Assembly: GCF_013364275.1 (NCBI RefSeq)
Contig: NZ_CP054932.1
Location: forward strand, 682,001-746,000
Source: Actinomadura sp. NAK00032
GTDB taxonomy: Bacteria; Actinomycetota; Actinomycetes; Streptosporangiales; Streptosporangiaceae
Direction of reading: 5' to 3'
Length of the DNA stretch: 64,000 nucleotides
The translations under genes and the position numbers were made by a program. Positions 30,823 through 39,443 of this stretch are shown here, one piece after another (position 1 is the stretch's first letter; each line of letters opens with the position of its first letter). A model generated the notes under the pieces. That model saw nothing but the letters and a program-made list of their open reading frames with translations, was not told where the DNA came from and made no database searches.

Positions 30823-31400
30823 ACGCGACCGAAGAGCGTCTGAGGGACGCGCTGAAGACCGTCGGCGACACGATCGGCCCGGAGGACATGCCGGAGCCGC
30901 GGTTCGCCGCGGGGCGCCGGAGAGCGCGGCGCATCGCGCCGGCGGTGGTCGCCGTCGCCGCGTGCGCGGCGGTGGTCGCGGGAGGCGCGGTGGTCGGCGG
31001 TGCCTTCTCGTCCGGCGGGAAGGTGCGCCCGCTGACGTCGATGTCGGCCTCGCCGTCCACCGCGCCGACGACCTCGGTCACGGTGTTCCTCTGCACGAAG
31101 GCGTCGCCCAACGCGTCCTGCCTCCACGAGAAGGCGACCGAGCCGCAGAAGCGGGCGCTCCGGCAGGCGCTGGAGGCGCTGCCCGGGGTGAGCGGCGTGG
31201 AGTACGAGAGCGACGGGCAGGCGTACGAGCGCTTCAAGCGGCGCTTCCCGGACTCGGAGCTGTTCCGCCGGTCGGCGGAGGTCGGCGACGTCCCCGATTC
31301 CTTCAGGGTCGTCGTGGGCACCCGCGCGGAAGCGGCCTTCGTACAGAAGTCCGTGCTGGGGTCGCCCGGGGTGGACACCGTCATCGTTGAAGGGCGCTGA
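30819..31400 (+). CDS. single-pass protein with FtsX extracellular domain (second); possible anti-sigma partner
   Basis: A 193-residue protein starting at GTG 30819, overlapping the sigma factor stop. A short cytoplasmic part (TEERLRDALKTVGDTIGPEDMPEPRF, of the type often seen at the N-terminus of actinomycete sigma-linked membrane proteins) and one helix (APAVVAVAACAAVVAGGAVVGGAF) precede an FtsX-like outer domain: VTVFLCTKASPNASC, LRQALEALPGVSGVEYESDGQAYERFKRRF, GDVPDSFRVVV, GVDTVIV. The outer domain is clearly related to that of the protein at 29626. No zinc anti-sigma (HxxxCxxC) motif is seen. A role in sensing envelope or division state and controlling the sigma factor is an inference. 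Confidence 0.85.
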   Translation: MNATEERLRDALKTVGDTIGPEDMPEPRFAAGRRRARRIAPAVVAVAACAAVVAGGAVVGGAFSSGGKVRPLTSMSASPSTAPTTSVTVFLCTKASPNASCLHEKATEPQKRALRQALEALPGVSGVEYESDGQAYERFKRRFPDSELFRRSAEVGDVPDSFRVVVGTRAEAAFVQKSVLGSPGVDTVIVEGR

Positions 31401-31419
31401 CCTCGGGCATGATGGGGTC

Positions 31420-31899
31420 ATGCCGTACCGCGTCACATTCGTCTGCACGGGCAACATCTGCCGCTCCCCGATGGCCGAGTGGGTCCTGCGCCACCACGCC
31501 GAGGAGGAGGGCCTGGACGTCGAGGTCGACAGCTCCGGCACCGGCGGCTGGCACGTCGGCGACGGGGCCGACGATCGGACGGTCGCGGCGCTGGAGCGGG
31601 CCGGCTACCGGTCGGCGCACATCGCGCGGCAGTTCGAACCGTCATGGTTCGGCCGGTACGACCTGATCCTGGCGCTAGACGAGGGGCATCTGCGGGCGCT
31701 GCGCTCGATGGCGCCCGGCGAGGAGGCGCGCGGCAAGGTGAGGCTGCTGCGCGAGTTCGACCCGGACGCGGCCGGCGACCTGGACGTCCCCGACCCGTAC
31801 TACGGCGGGCGCGCCGACTTCGACCTGGTGCTCGATCAGGTCGAGGCGGCGATGCCCGGCCTGCTGGAGGAGATCCGCGCCGCGCTCAAGGAGGACTGA
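31420..31899 (+). CDS. low molecular weight protein-tyrosine phosphatase
   Basis: A 159-residue phosphatase with the N-terminal P-loop VCTGNICRS (nucleophile C9, R15) and the general-acid loop DPYYGG (D125). Family length and fold pattern are complete. ATG 31420 is the start because VTFVCTGN directly follows it. It dephosphorylates protein phosphotyrosine or related phosphomonoesters in the cytoplasm. Its stop codon abuts the GTG of the fructosamine-kinase-like gene, so the two are co-translated; they may cooperate in repair of phosphorylated or glycated molecules, which is inference. Confidence 0.95.
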   Translation: MPYRVTFVCTGNICRSPMAEWVLRHHAEEEGLDVEVDSSGTGGWHVGDGADDRTVAALERAGYRSAHIARQFEPSWFGRYDLILALDEGHLRALRSMAPGEEARGKVRLLREFDPDAAGDLDVPDPYYGGRADFDLVLDQVEAAMPGLLEEIRAALKED

Positions 31900-32742
31900 G
31901 TGCGCGCCCGGCTGGAGCGCCTCCTCGGTATCGGCGTCGCGGACGTGCGCGACCTCGGCTCCAGCCACTCCTGGACGCTGCACCGGGCGTCCCTCGACGA
32001 CGGCCGCGAGGTGTTCGTGAAGGCCGCCGCCGACCAGGCCGGGGTGTTCGCGGCGGAGGCGGCGGGGCTGCGCTGGCTGGGCGAGGCGGGGCCGGGGACG
32101 CCCGTTCCGGAGGTGCTCGGGGCGGACGACCGCCTGCTCCTCCTGCCGTGGCTGCCGTCGGCGGCGCCGTCCCGCGACGCCGCCGAGCGGCTCGGCCGCG
32201 AGCTGGCCGCCCTGCACACCGGGAACCGGCCGGACGCCTACGGCGCGCCCTGGGACGGCTTCATCGCCGACCTCCCGCTCGACAACACCCTTGATGACGG
32301 CGGCTGGCCGCGCTGGTACGCCGAGCGCCGCCTCGAACCGTTCCTCCGCATCGGCGCCCGGCACCTGTCGCAGGACGACGTGCGCCTGATCGAGCGCGTG
32401 ATGGCGGAGATCGAGGAGCTGGCCGGGCCGCCGGAGCCGCCGAGCCGGATCCACGGCGACCTGTGGTCCGGGAACGTCCAGTGGACGGACGACCGGGCGC
32501 TGCTCATCGACCCGGCCGCCCACGGCGGGCACCGGGAGACCGACCTCGCGATGATGGCGCTCTTCGGGACGCCGCATCTCGACACGGTCCTGGCCGCCTA
32601 CGACGAGGCGGCGCCGCTGGCGGACGGCTGGCGCGGCCGCGTCCCGCTGCACCAGCTGCATCCGCTGCTCGTCCATGTGGCGCTGTTCGGCGGCTCGTAC
32701 CGGGCGTCGCTCGTCGATGCCGCACGCGCGTCTCTCGGTTGA
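31900..32742 (+). CDS. fructosamine kinase family protein
   Basis: A 280-residue protein of the FN3K-like kinase family (aminoglycoside-phosphotransferase fold). Typical marks are SSHSWTLHRASLDDGREVFVKAA at the ATP site and RIHGDLWSGNVQW, with the catalytic Asp, followed by LLIDPAAHGGHRETDLAMM. The family phosphorylates ketosamines on glycated proteins or small molecules, which then fall apart. It follows the tyrosine phosphatase gene without a gap. The kinase substrate in bacteria is mostly unknown. Confidence 0.9.
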   Translation: MRARLERLLGIGVADVRDLGSSHSWTLHRASLDDGREVFVKAAADQAGVFAAEAAGLRWLGEAGPGTPVPEVLGADDRLLLLPWLPSAAPSRDAAERLGRELAALHTGNRPDAYGAPWDGFIADLPLDNTLDDGGWPRWYAERRLEPFLRIGARHLSQDDVRLIERVMAEIEELAGPPEPPSRIHGDLWSGNVQWTDDRALLIDPAAHGGHRETDLAMMALFGTPHLDTVLAAYDEAAPLADGWRGRVPLHQLHPLLVHVALFGGSYRASLVDAARASLG

Positions 32743-32855
32743 GTAACACAGAACTCTCTGTAACCATATGCTCCCCGTAAGTTACGCTTCGTGATGGCGT
32801 CGTCCCGGGGAGGCGGACCCCCGGTGGCTCTCATCCGAAGGCAAAGGGGCGGTTC

Positions 32856-35800
32856 GTGACGGGCAGCGTGACGTTCTATCTCAACGGCGAGCGGGTCGTC
32901 CTCGACAACCCGCCGCCCGACCTGCTGCTGATCGACTACCTGCGCTCCCCGGACGTCGCGCTGACCGGCGCCAAGAAGGGCTGCGGCCAGGGCGGCTGCG
33001 GCGCGTGCACGGTCATCCTGTCGCGCTGGGACGCCGAGAAGCAGACGCCCGAGCACCGCGCGATCAACGCGTGCCTGCGCCCCGTGTGCGCCCTGGACGG
33101 GCTCGCCGTCACCACGATCGAGGGCACCGGCGGCGCCGGCCGGAAGGCGCCGCCGCATCTGACGCACCAGCCGTCGTTCTCCCGCGGCGTCAGCCCGAAC
33201 CTCGACGAGCCGGCCGCCGTCGCCCCCGCCGCCGAGGCCGCCGCGGCGGCGTACGAGGAGGCCACCGCGCAGGTGGAGTCCTACGCGGCCGGGGCGCCGG
33301 ACGCCGAGGGCGCCGACCCCGCGACGGAGGCCGCGCGGATCAACCCCGTCGCGTACCGGCTGGCGGCCAACAACGGGACCCAGTGCGGCTACTGCACCCC
33401 CGGCTTCGTCATGAACATGACCGCGCTGCTCGCGGACGAGCCGAAGCCCACCAAGGCCCGCGTCGAGGAGGCGTTCGACGGCAACCTGTGCCGCTGCACC
33501 GGCTACCGGCCGATCCTCACCGGCATGAAGACGTTCGCCGCCGACTGGACCGCGGCGGACGAGGACGCCCGCATGCCGTGCCTGGTCGACGGGCGCGCCG
33601 ACCCCCCGGCCGGCGCGCCGGAGGTGCCGTTCCCGGACGCGGCCCGCACCGCGTCCCCGGCGGACGTCGCGACGACCGGCGACGACCGGTCGTGGGTCAC
33701 CGCCGCCACGCTGGCCGAACTGCGGTCGCGCATGACGGGCGCGGGGAGGGAGAAGCTGCGGCTCGTCCACGGGAACACCTCGTTCGGCGTCTACCCGGAC
33801 GAGGTCAAGGCCGCGGACCCGCTCGTCGACATCCGCCACATCCCCGAACTGAACGCCGTCGACATCGCCGCCGGACACGTGGACGTGGGCGCGGGCAGGA
33901 CCTACCGCGACCTCCTCGGGATCCTGAAGCAGCTCCGGGAGCAGCATGGCGCCGGGGAGACGACCCGGCTCGGCGCCCTGGACTTCATGGCGCGCCGCAC
34001 GGCCGGGATGATCGTCCGGAACGCGGCGTCCCTCGGCGGGAACACGATGCTGGTGCTCGACCACGTCCAGGCGGGGGAGCCGTTCCCGTCCGACCTGTTC
34101 ACCGCGCTGGCCGCCACCGGCGCGACGATCAGAGTGTGGCGGGCGTCCACCGGCGGGTCCGAGTGGGTGGCCCCGGACGACCTGGTCGCCCGGGTGAAGA
34201 AGGACCCGAAGCTGCGGCGCGACATCGTGATCCTGTCGTACCGGCTGCCCTTCGGCGGCGGCGGCGACGGCGAGATCGTGCTCGCGCAGAAGGTCGCCCT
34301 CCGGGAGGTCAACGCGCACTCGCTCGTGAACGCCACCACGAGCCTCACACTGGGTTCCGACCTCCGCGTCAGCAAGGCCGTGCTCGTCTTCGGCGGCATC
34401 GCGCCCTACCCGTGGCGCCCCAAGAAGACCGAAGAGGCCATGACCGGCCGCCCCCTCTCGCTCACCGCCTTCAAGGACCTCGCCGCGACCCTCCGCAAGG
34501 AGACGCAGAACGAGCTCAAGGTGTGGAGCGAGCGCATGAAGGGCGTCCCGGACGAGGGCATCACCGCCGAGTACCGGGTGCAGCTCGTGGAGTCGTTCCT
34601 CTACAAGGCGGTCGTGCAGGCGCTGGAGCAGCGGTCGCCGGGCACCGTCCCGGCGAAGGACCGCAGCGCCGGGACGATCACCTGGGGGCACCGGGGCGTC
34701 ACCGACGGCCGCCAGCACTACAAGATCCAGGACTGGAAGAAGCCGGTCTCCCAGCCCTACGTCAAGCTCATGGCCATGTTCCAGGCCGCGGGCCAGGTCC
34801 ACTACACGCACGAGATCCCGGTGCCGCCGACGACGCTCAACGCGGCGTTCGTGCAGAGCCGCCGCGCCCTCGCCGGCTTCACCCTCACCGTCCCCGGCAA
34901 GGCCGCCGAAAGCGGCGTGGAGGCCCTCAGCGCGCACCTGCGCGAGCGGTTCGACGCCTTCGAGCGGCTCATCACCTGCGCGGACGTCCCGAAGACGGGC
35001 ATCAACCTCCAGGGCATGGGCGGCGACCAGCCGCTGTTCGCCGACCGCCGGGTCGAGTACGTCGGCCAGGCCATCGCGCTCGTCCTCGCCTCCACCGAGC
35101 AGGACGCCGTCGACATCGCCGACTACGTGACGCGCACGTGCGTCACCTATAAGAAGGTGGTCTGGCCGGAGCCCTGGAACAAGGCGCCCTGGGACAAAAA
35201 GCCCTGGACCGACCCCATCCTGTCGCTGAAGGACGCCGTGACCGCCGGCAGCGTCTTCCCGGACTGCCCGTCCGCCGCCCCGTACGTGTCGCACATCTGG
35301 AAGGTGACCCGCCCCGGCAGCGAATTCGGCTGGACCACCAGGGACCGCCGCCCGTTCGACCCGTCCATCGTCAAACGGACGGCCGAGGTCAACGGCGCGC
35401 CCTGCGCGATCGTCGAGAGCGACCAGCTCACCGGCGGCCAGGCCCACTTCTACATGGAGACGCAGGCGTGCGTCGTCGAACCGGCCGACGGCGACCGGTA
35501 CATCGTCCGGCCGGCGTCGCAGAGCCCGATGGAGATGCACCAGACGTCCGCGATGGCGATCGGCGTCGAGCACAACCGGATCGAGGTGGACGTCCGGCAG
35601 CTCGGCGGCGGGTACGGCGGCAAGACCGAGTCGGCGCGGTTCGTCACCGGCCCGGCGGTCGTCGCCGCGCACGCCACCGGGCGGCCGATCCGGCTCGTCC
35701 TGCCGCGCGACGAGGACACCGCCATGATCGGCAAGCGGCACCCGTACTACGGGCAGTACCAGATCGCGATCGACACCGGCGCGAAGCGCGACGCCGACAA

Positions 35801-37370
35801 GGGGATCATCCGGGGCTCCCAGACCCGCATGTGGGGCGACGGCGGCGCGTTCTACGACTGCTCGTTCATCGTGTCGAACTGCATCCAGCTACGCGCCGAC
35901 AACGCCTACCGGGTGCGCAACTTCGAGAACCAGATCGACGTGTGCCGCACCAACACCGCGCCGAACACGGCGTTCCGCGCGTTCGGCGACGTCCAGGGCA
36001 AGCTCATCACCGAGAACGCGATCGACGACGCCGCGTACGCGATCGGCATGACCGCCGAGGACGTCCGCGAGAAGAACATGTACGAGCGCGGCGACGTCAC
36101 CCCGTACGGGCAGGCCCTCACCTACTGCTACATGCGGGAGGTCTGGGACTACCTGAAGGAGGTGTCGAAATACGCGGAGAAGCGCCAGGAGGTCGAGAAG
36201 TTCAACGCGGCCAACACCTGGCGCAAGCGCGGCATCGCCATGGTGCCGGTGAAGTACGGCGCCGGATACAACTTCACGCAGCTCGAACAGGCCGTCGCGC
36301 ACCTGGCGATCCACTCCGGGGACGGGAGCATCGTCGTCCACCAGGGCGGCGTCGACATGGGCCAGGGGATGATGACGAAGATCGAGCAGATCGCGTCCTA
36401 CATCCTGAACGTGCCGTTCGACCTCATCCACATCGAGCACCCCCGGACGAGCGTCATCCCGAACCCGACGAGTTCGGGGGCGTCCACCGGCACCGCCTAC
36501 AACGGCGAGGCCGTCAAGCAGGTCTGCGAGCGCATGAGGGCGCGCCTCGCCGACTTCGGGCAGCGGATGCTGCGCGACAACGGCGAGGAGTGGTGCCGCA
36601 GGAAGGGCATCGACTACTGGAACCACGGCAAGGCCGGCTGGGCCGCGAAGGACCCGGCCACCAAGCGCCTGATCTGGCAGAACCTCGTCCAGCTCGCCTA
36701 CCAGCAGCGCGTCAGCCTCGTCGAGGCGTTCACCGCGCCGATCCGCGGCGGTGAGGACCCCATCCCCGCGCTCACGTTCAAGAAGGGCGGCCAGCCCGGC
36801 CTGCCCGGCATCACGGTGGACCCGAACGCCGCGCCCGGCGGCGGCGTCGACTCCTTCACCGGCTTCACCTACTCGGCCGCGTGCTCCGTCGTGGAGATCG
36901 ACGTCCTCACCGGCGAGACCGACATCCGCAGCTCCGACCTGGTGTACGACATCGGCTGGAGCATCAACCCGGCACTGGACGTCGGCCAGATCGAGGGCGC
37001 GTTCGTCCAGGGCGTCGGCTACGTGCTGACCGAGCGGCTCGTGCACGAGCCGCACGGCGCCGAGGCGGGCCGCCTCAACACCGTCAACACCTGGCGGTAC
37101 AAGCCGCCCGCCGTCAGCACGATCCCGCGCGAGATGAACACCTACCTGTTCCCGCGCGACCGGGCCGCGTCCGTGCCGGAGAACCCGCACGACCTGCTGT
37201 CGGCGAAGGAGGTCGGGGAGCCGCCGCTCGTCCTCGCGACCAGCGTGTTCCTCGCGGTGAAGGCGGCGGTCCGCGCGTCCCGGCTGGAGCGGGGCCTGGA
37301 CGGGCTGTTCCGGATGGACGCGCCCGCCACCGTCGGGGAGGTGCGCCGCGCCTGCGCCGTCGCGCTGTAG
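32856..37370 (+). CDS. single-chain xanthine dehydrogenase/aldehyde oxidase-type molybdenum hydroxylase
   Basis: A 1504-residue fusion of what bacteria usually split into 2-3 subunits. First 2Fe-2S domain: C43, C48, C51, C73, the same numbers as bovine xanthine oxidase. Second: C177, C180, C212, C214, so about 64 residues (an Ala-rich segment around 95-160) are inserted between them. FAD domain: MIVRNAASLGGNTMLV. Mo domain: QLGGGYGGK, NTAFRAFGD (R1041), DMGQGMMTK and EVGEPPLVLA with E1455 at the place of the catalytic Glu. GTG 32856. It should hydroxylate a purine, aldehyde or N-heterocycle with NAD+ or oxygen as acceptor. No XdhC chaperone or cofactor genes are near. Confidence 0.9.
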   Translation: MTGSVTFYLNGERVVLDNPPPDLLLIDYLRSPDVALTGAKKGCGQGGCGACTVILSRWDAEKQTPEHRAINACLRPVCALDGLAVTTIEGTGGAGRKAPPHLTHQPSFSRGVSPNLDEPAAVAPAAEAAAAAYEEATAQVESYAAGAPDAEGADPATEAARINPVAYRLAANNGTQCGYCTPGFVMNMTALLADEPKPTKARVEEAFDGNLCRCTGYRPILTGMKTFAADWTAADEDARMPCLVDGRADPPAGAPEVPFPDAARTASPADVATTGDDRSWVTAATLAELRSRMTGAGREKLRLVHGNTSFGVYPDEVKAADPLVDIRHIPELNAVDIAAGHVDVGAGRTYRDLLGILKQLREQHGAGETTRLGALDFMARRTAGMIVRNAASLGGNTMLVLDHVQAGEPFPSDLFTALAATGATIRVWRASTGGSEWVAPDDLVARVKKDPKLRRDIVILSYRLPFGGGGDGEIVLAQKVALREVNAHSLVNATTSLTLGSDLRVSKAVLVFGGIAPYPWRPKKTEEAMTGRPLSLTAFKDLAATLRKETQNELKVWSERMKGVPDEGITAEYRVQLVESFLYKAVVQALEQRSPGTVPAKDRSAGTITWGHRGVTDGRQHYKIQDWKKPVSQPYVKLMAMFQAAGQVHYTHEIPVPPTTLNAAFVQSRRALAGFTLTVPGKAAESGVEALSAHLRERFDAFERLITCADVPKTGINLQGMGGDQPLFADRRVEYVGQAIALVLASTEQDAVDIADYVTRTCVTYKKVVWPEPWNKAPWDKKPWTDPILSLKDAVTAGSVFPDCPSAAPYVSHIWKVTRPGSEFGWTTRDRRPFDPSIVKRTAEVNGAPCAIVESDQLTGGQAHFYMETQACVVEPADGDRYIVRPASQSPMEMHQTSAMAIGVEHNRIEVDVRQLGGGYGGKTESARFVTGPAVVAAHATGRPIRLVLPRDEDTAMIGKRHPYYGQYQIAIDTGAKRDADKGIIRGSQTRMWGDGGAFYDCSFIVSNCIQLRADNAYRVRNFENQIDVCRTNTAPNTAFRAFGDVQGKLITENAIDDAAYAIGMTAEDVREKNMYERGDVTPYGQALTYCYMREVWDYLKEVSKYAEKRQEVEKFNAANTWRKRGIAMVPVKYGAGYNFTQLEQAVAHLAIHSGDGSIVVHQGGVDMGQGMMTKIEQIASYILNVPFDLIHIEHPRTSVIPNPTSSGASTGTAYNGEAVKQVCERMRARLADFGQRMLRDNGEEWCRRKGIDYWNHGKAGWAAKDPATKRLIWQNLVQLAYQQRVSLVEAFTAPIRGGEDPIPALTFKKGGQPGLPGITVDPNAAPGGGVDSFTGFTYSAACSVVEIDVLTGETDIRSSDLVYDIGWSINPALDVGQIEGAFVQGVGYVLTERLVHEPHGAEAGRLNTVNTWRYKPPAVSTIPREMNTYLFPRDRAASVPENPHDLLSAKEVGEPPLVLATSVFLAVKAAVRASRLERGLDGLFRMDAPATVGEVRRACAVAL

Positions 37371-37519
37371 CGCCCGCGCCGTCGCGCCGCAACGCCCCGC
37401 GCTCCCGCGCCGCCGGGCGCCCGCCGTTCTGCGTCGATGTGGTAACTCCCGCTTCATGGGTTTTTGTAGGCCCGTAGATGAGATAGAAACGACGCGGTAA
37501 CCCATGCGTGGAGAGGCAG

Positions 37520-38515
37520 GTGCACGGCGTACCCATGGACGACGGCAGGCGCGACGACTCGGGGATGCGGCTCGGCTCATGGAAGAGCCTGGCTCCGCTC
37601 GCCGCGGCCGCGGCCGCGGCGCTGTTCATCGGCGGCGGCGTCGACCTGGTGCACAACCGCCAGGACGCCCCGGACGACGAGCGCGAGGCCAAGCCGGCCG
37701 CCGCCGCGAAGGCCGACCGGAGCGACCCCCGCTTCGTCGTCGGCATCACCGCGAAGGGGACGGCGCTGATCGTCCGCGACGTGCGTACCGGCGCGAACGT
37801 GGGCCTGCCGGTGGCGCCGCCGCCGGGCCGCGTCTTCCACCGCGTCGCCGCCGCGAAGGACGGCTCGTACATCGTCGCGTCCTACGGTGACCGCACCGTC
37901 ACCTTCCAGCGCCTGCACCTGAACGACGACGGGCACCCGCACGACCTGAAGGACATGCCCAAGGCGTCCATCCCCGGCGCCTCCACCTCCTGGTCGGACA
38001 TCGCCGTCGCCGGCGACCACCTCGCCTACGTCACCTACAAGGGCAGGCGCAGCCGCGTGACGGTGCTCTCCCTGAGCAAGGGCATCCGCAAGACCTGGAC
38101 GACGAAGTCGCCGGGGCGCGTCGACAGCCTCTCCTGGTCCGGCGCCACACTGTCCTTTGTCTGGACCCCGGTCGGCTCTGCCAAGAGCCAGCTCCGCATG
38201 CTCGACACCAAGGGCACCGGCGGCAACCTGAAGGTCAGCAAGGGCGTCATGACGCTGCCCAAGGGCAGCTCCAACGCCGTCGTCCACGGCAAGACCATCG
38301 TCACCGGGACGGTCGCGAAGTCGCAGCTGACCGTCCAGTCGTTCACCCTGGCGGGCAAGCCGGTGAAGCTCCTGTGGCGGCAGCGGGTGACGGGCCCGCT
38401 GACCGACATCGACCCGGCCGTCCCGGGCGGCACCATCATGATCACCGCCGGCGACCTGTACGCGCTGGGCAGCCCCGCCGTCCCGGGCAAGGACCTGGCC
38501 GACGCCACCTGGTGA
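37520..38515 (+). CDS. membrane-anchored beta-propeller-like protein
   Basis: A 331-residue protein of unknown function. GTG 37520 has GGAGAGG just before it; ATG 37535 is an alternative. One hydrophobic segment (SLAPLAAAAAAALFIGGGV) acts as an anchor or signal. The outer part is made of repeated beta-rich units typical of TolB/WD-like propellers (DPRFVVGITAKGTALIVRD, VAAAKDGSYIVASYGD, WSDIAVAGDHLAYVTYKG, VDSLSWSGATLSFVW, DLYALGSP). It stands alone between the xanthine dehydrogenase-like gene and PSP1. A role in surface sensing or scaffolding is a guess. Confidence 0.65.
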   Translation: MHGVPMDDGRRDDSGMRLGSWKSLAPLAAAAAAALFIGGGVDLVHNRQDAPDDEREAKPAAAAKADRSDPRFVVGITAKGTALIVRDVRTGANVGLPVAPPPGRVFHRVAAAKDGSYIVASYGDRTVTFQRLHLNDDGHPHDLKDMPKASIPGASTSWSDIAVAGDHLAYVTYKGRRSRVTVLSLSKGIRKTWTTKSPGRVDSLSWSGATLSFVWTPVGSAKSQLRMLDTKGTGGNLKVSKGVMTLPKGSSNAVVHGKTIVTGTVAKSQLTVQSFTLAGKPVKLLWRQRVTGPLTDIDPAVPGGTIMITAGDLYALGSPAVPGKDLADATW

Positions 38516-38603
38516 GCCGGCGCCACCCGGTGGCGCCATCTGGTGACGCACGCGCCCGGACGGCTAACGTGGAGCAACGGAACCGGGCGAACGGAGCGAA
38601 ACC

Positions 38604-39443
38604 GTGGGCATGGTGATGGCCGTCAGCTTCACCCGTTACGGCCGCCTGTACTACCTCGACCCGGGCCCGCACACCCCGAAGGTCGGCGACAAGGTGCTCG
38701 TCCCGACCGACTCGGGCCCGGAGGTCGCCGAGTGCGTGTGGGCGCCGCAGTGGGTCTCCGACGACATCGACGGCCTGCCCGTGTGCGCGGGCCCCGCCAC
38801 CGACGAGCACCTCGCCCGCGACGAGACCAACCGCCGCCGCCGCGCCGAGGGCCGCTCGATCGCCAAGCGCCTGATCCGCAAGCACGAGCTGCCGATGAAG
38901 GTCATCGGCGTCGACTACCTCGACCACGACAACGTCTTCAAGATCTACTTCACCGCGCCGCACCGCGTCGACTTCCGCGCGCTCGTCCGCGACCTGGCCC
39001 GCGGCATCAAGGCCCGCGTCGAGCTCCGCCAGGTCGGCCCCCGCGACGAGGCGCGCCTCCAGGGCGGCATCGGCCCCTGCGGCCGCGACCTGTGCTGCGC
39101 CACCTTCCTCAAGGACTTCGAACCCGTCTCCGTCCGCATGGCCAAGGAGCAGGACCTCCCCGTCAACCCGCTCCGCATAGCCGGCGCCTGCGGCCGCCTC
39201 ATGTGCTGCCTCAAGTACGAGCACCCGCTCTACATGGAGTTCAAGGAGAAGGCGCCGCGGCTGGGGTCGCGCGTCAGCACGCCTGAGGGCGAGGGGCAGG
39301 TCATCGGGTACAACGTTCCCGGCGACCGGGTGACGGTGAAGGTGGGGTCGCGGCGGTGCTCGTGCCCGTCCGCCTCGGTGTGCTCGCCGCGCCAGCAGCA
39401 CGACGCCCTGTACAACTCCGAAGAGGAGTCAGGAGCGTCGTAG
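38604..39443 (+). CDS. PSP1 domain (RicT-like) protein
   Basis: A 279-residue cytoplasmic protein with the PSP1 C-terminal domain. Conserved cysteine motifs are [16 protein letters not shown] and [14 protein letters not shown], which bind iron-sulfur clusters in the RicT (YaaT) relatives, and a small beta-barrel ([23 protein letters not shown]) follows. A short C-terminal extension contains three more Cys (CSCPSASVC). In Bacillus this protein influences RNA maturation, sporulation and replication; in actinobacteria it is commonly found near the delta-prime gene, about 11 kb away here. The 3' end overlaps the convergent NhaA fusion gene by 15 bases. Confidence 0.92.
   Translation: MGMVMAVSFTRYGRLYYLDPGPHTPKVGDKVLVPTDSGPEVAECVWAPQWVSDDIDGLPVCAGPATDEHLARDETNRRRRAEGRSIAKRLIRKHELPMKVIGVDYLDHDNVFKIYFTAPHRVDFRALVRDLARGIKARVELRQVGPRDEARLQGGIGPCGRDLCCATFLKDFEPVSVRMAKEQDLPVNPLRIAGACGRLMCCLKYEHPLYMEFKEKAPRLGSRVSTPEGEGQVIGYNVPGDRVTVKVGSRRCSCPSASVCSPRQQHDALYNSEEESGAS

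Noticed and set aside
32598..35741. A 1047-residue minus-strand frame
   Set aside because: Antisense to the molybdenum hydroxylase; no recognisable fold.
32856..37370. Carbon monoxide dehydrogenase large chain
   Set aside because: The CoxL-type VAYRCSFR loop is absent; the Mo-domain motifs are those of the xanthine dehydrogenase/aldehyde oxidase group.
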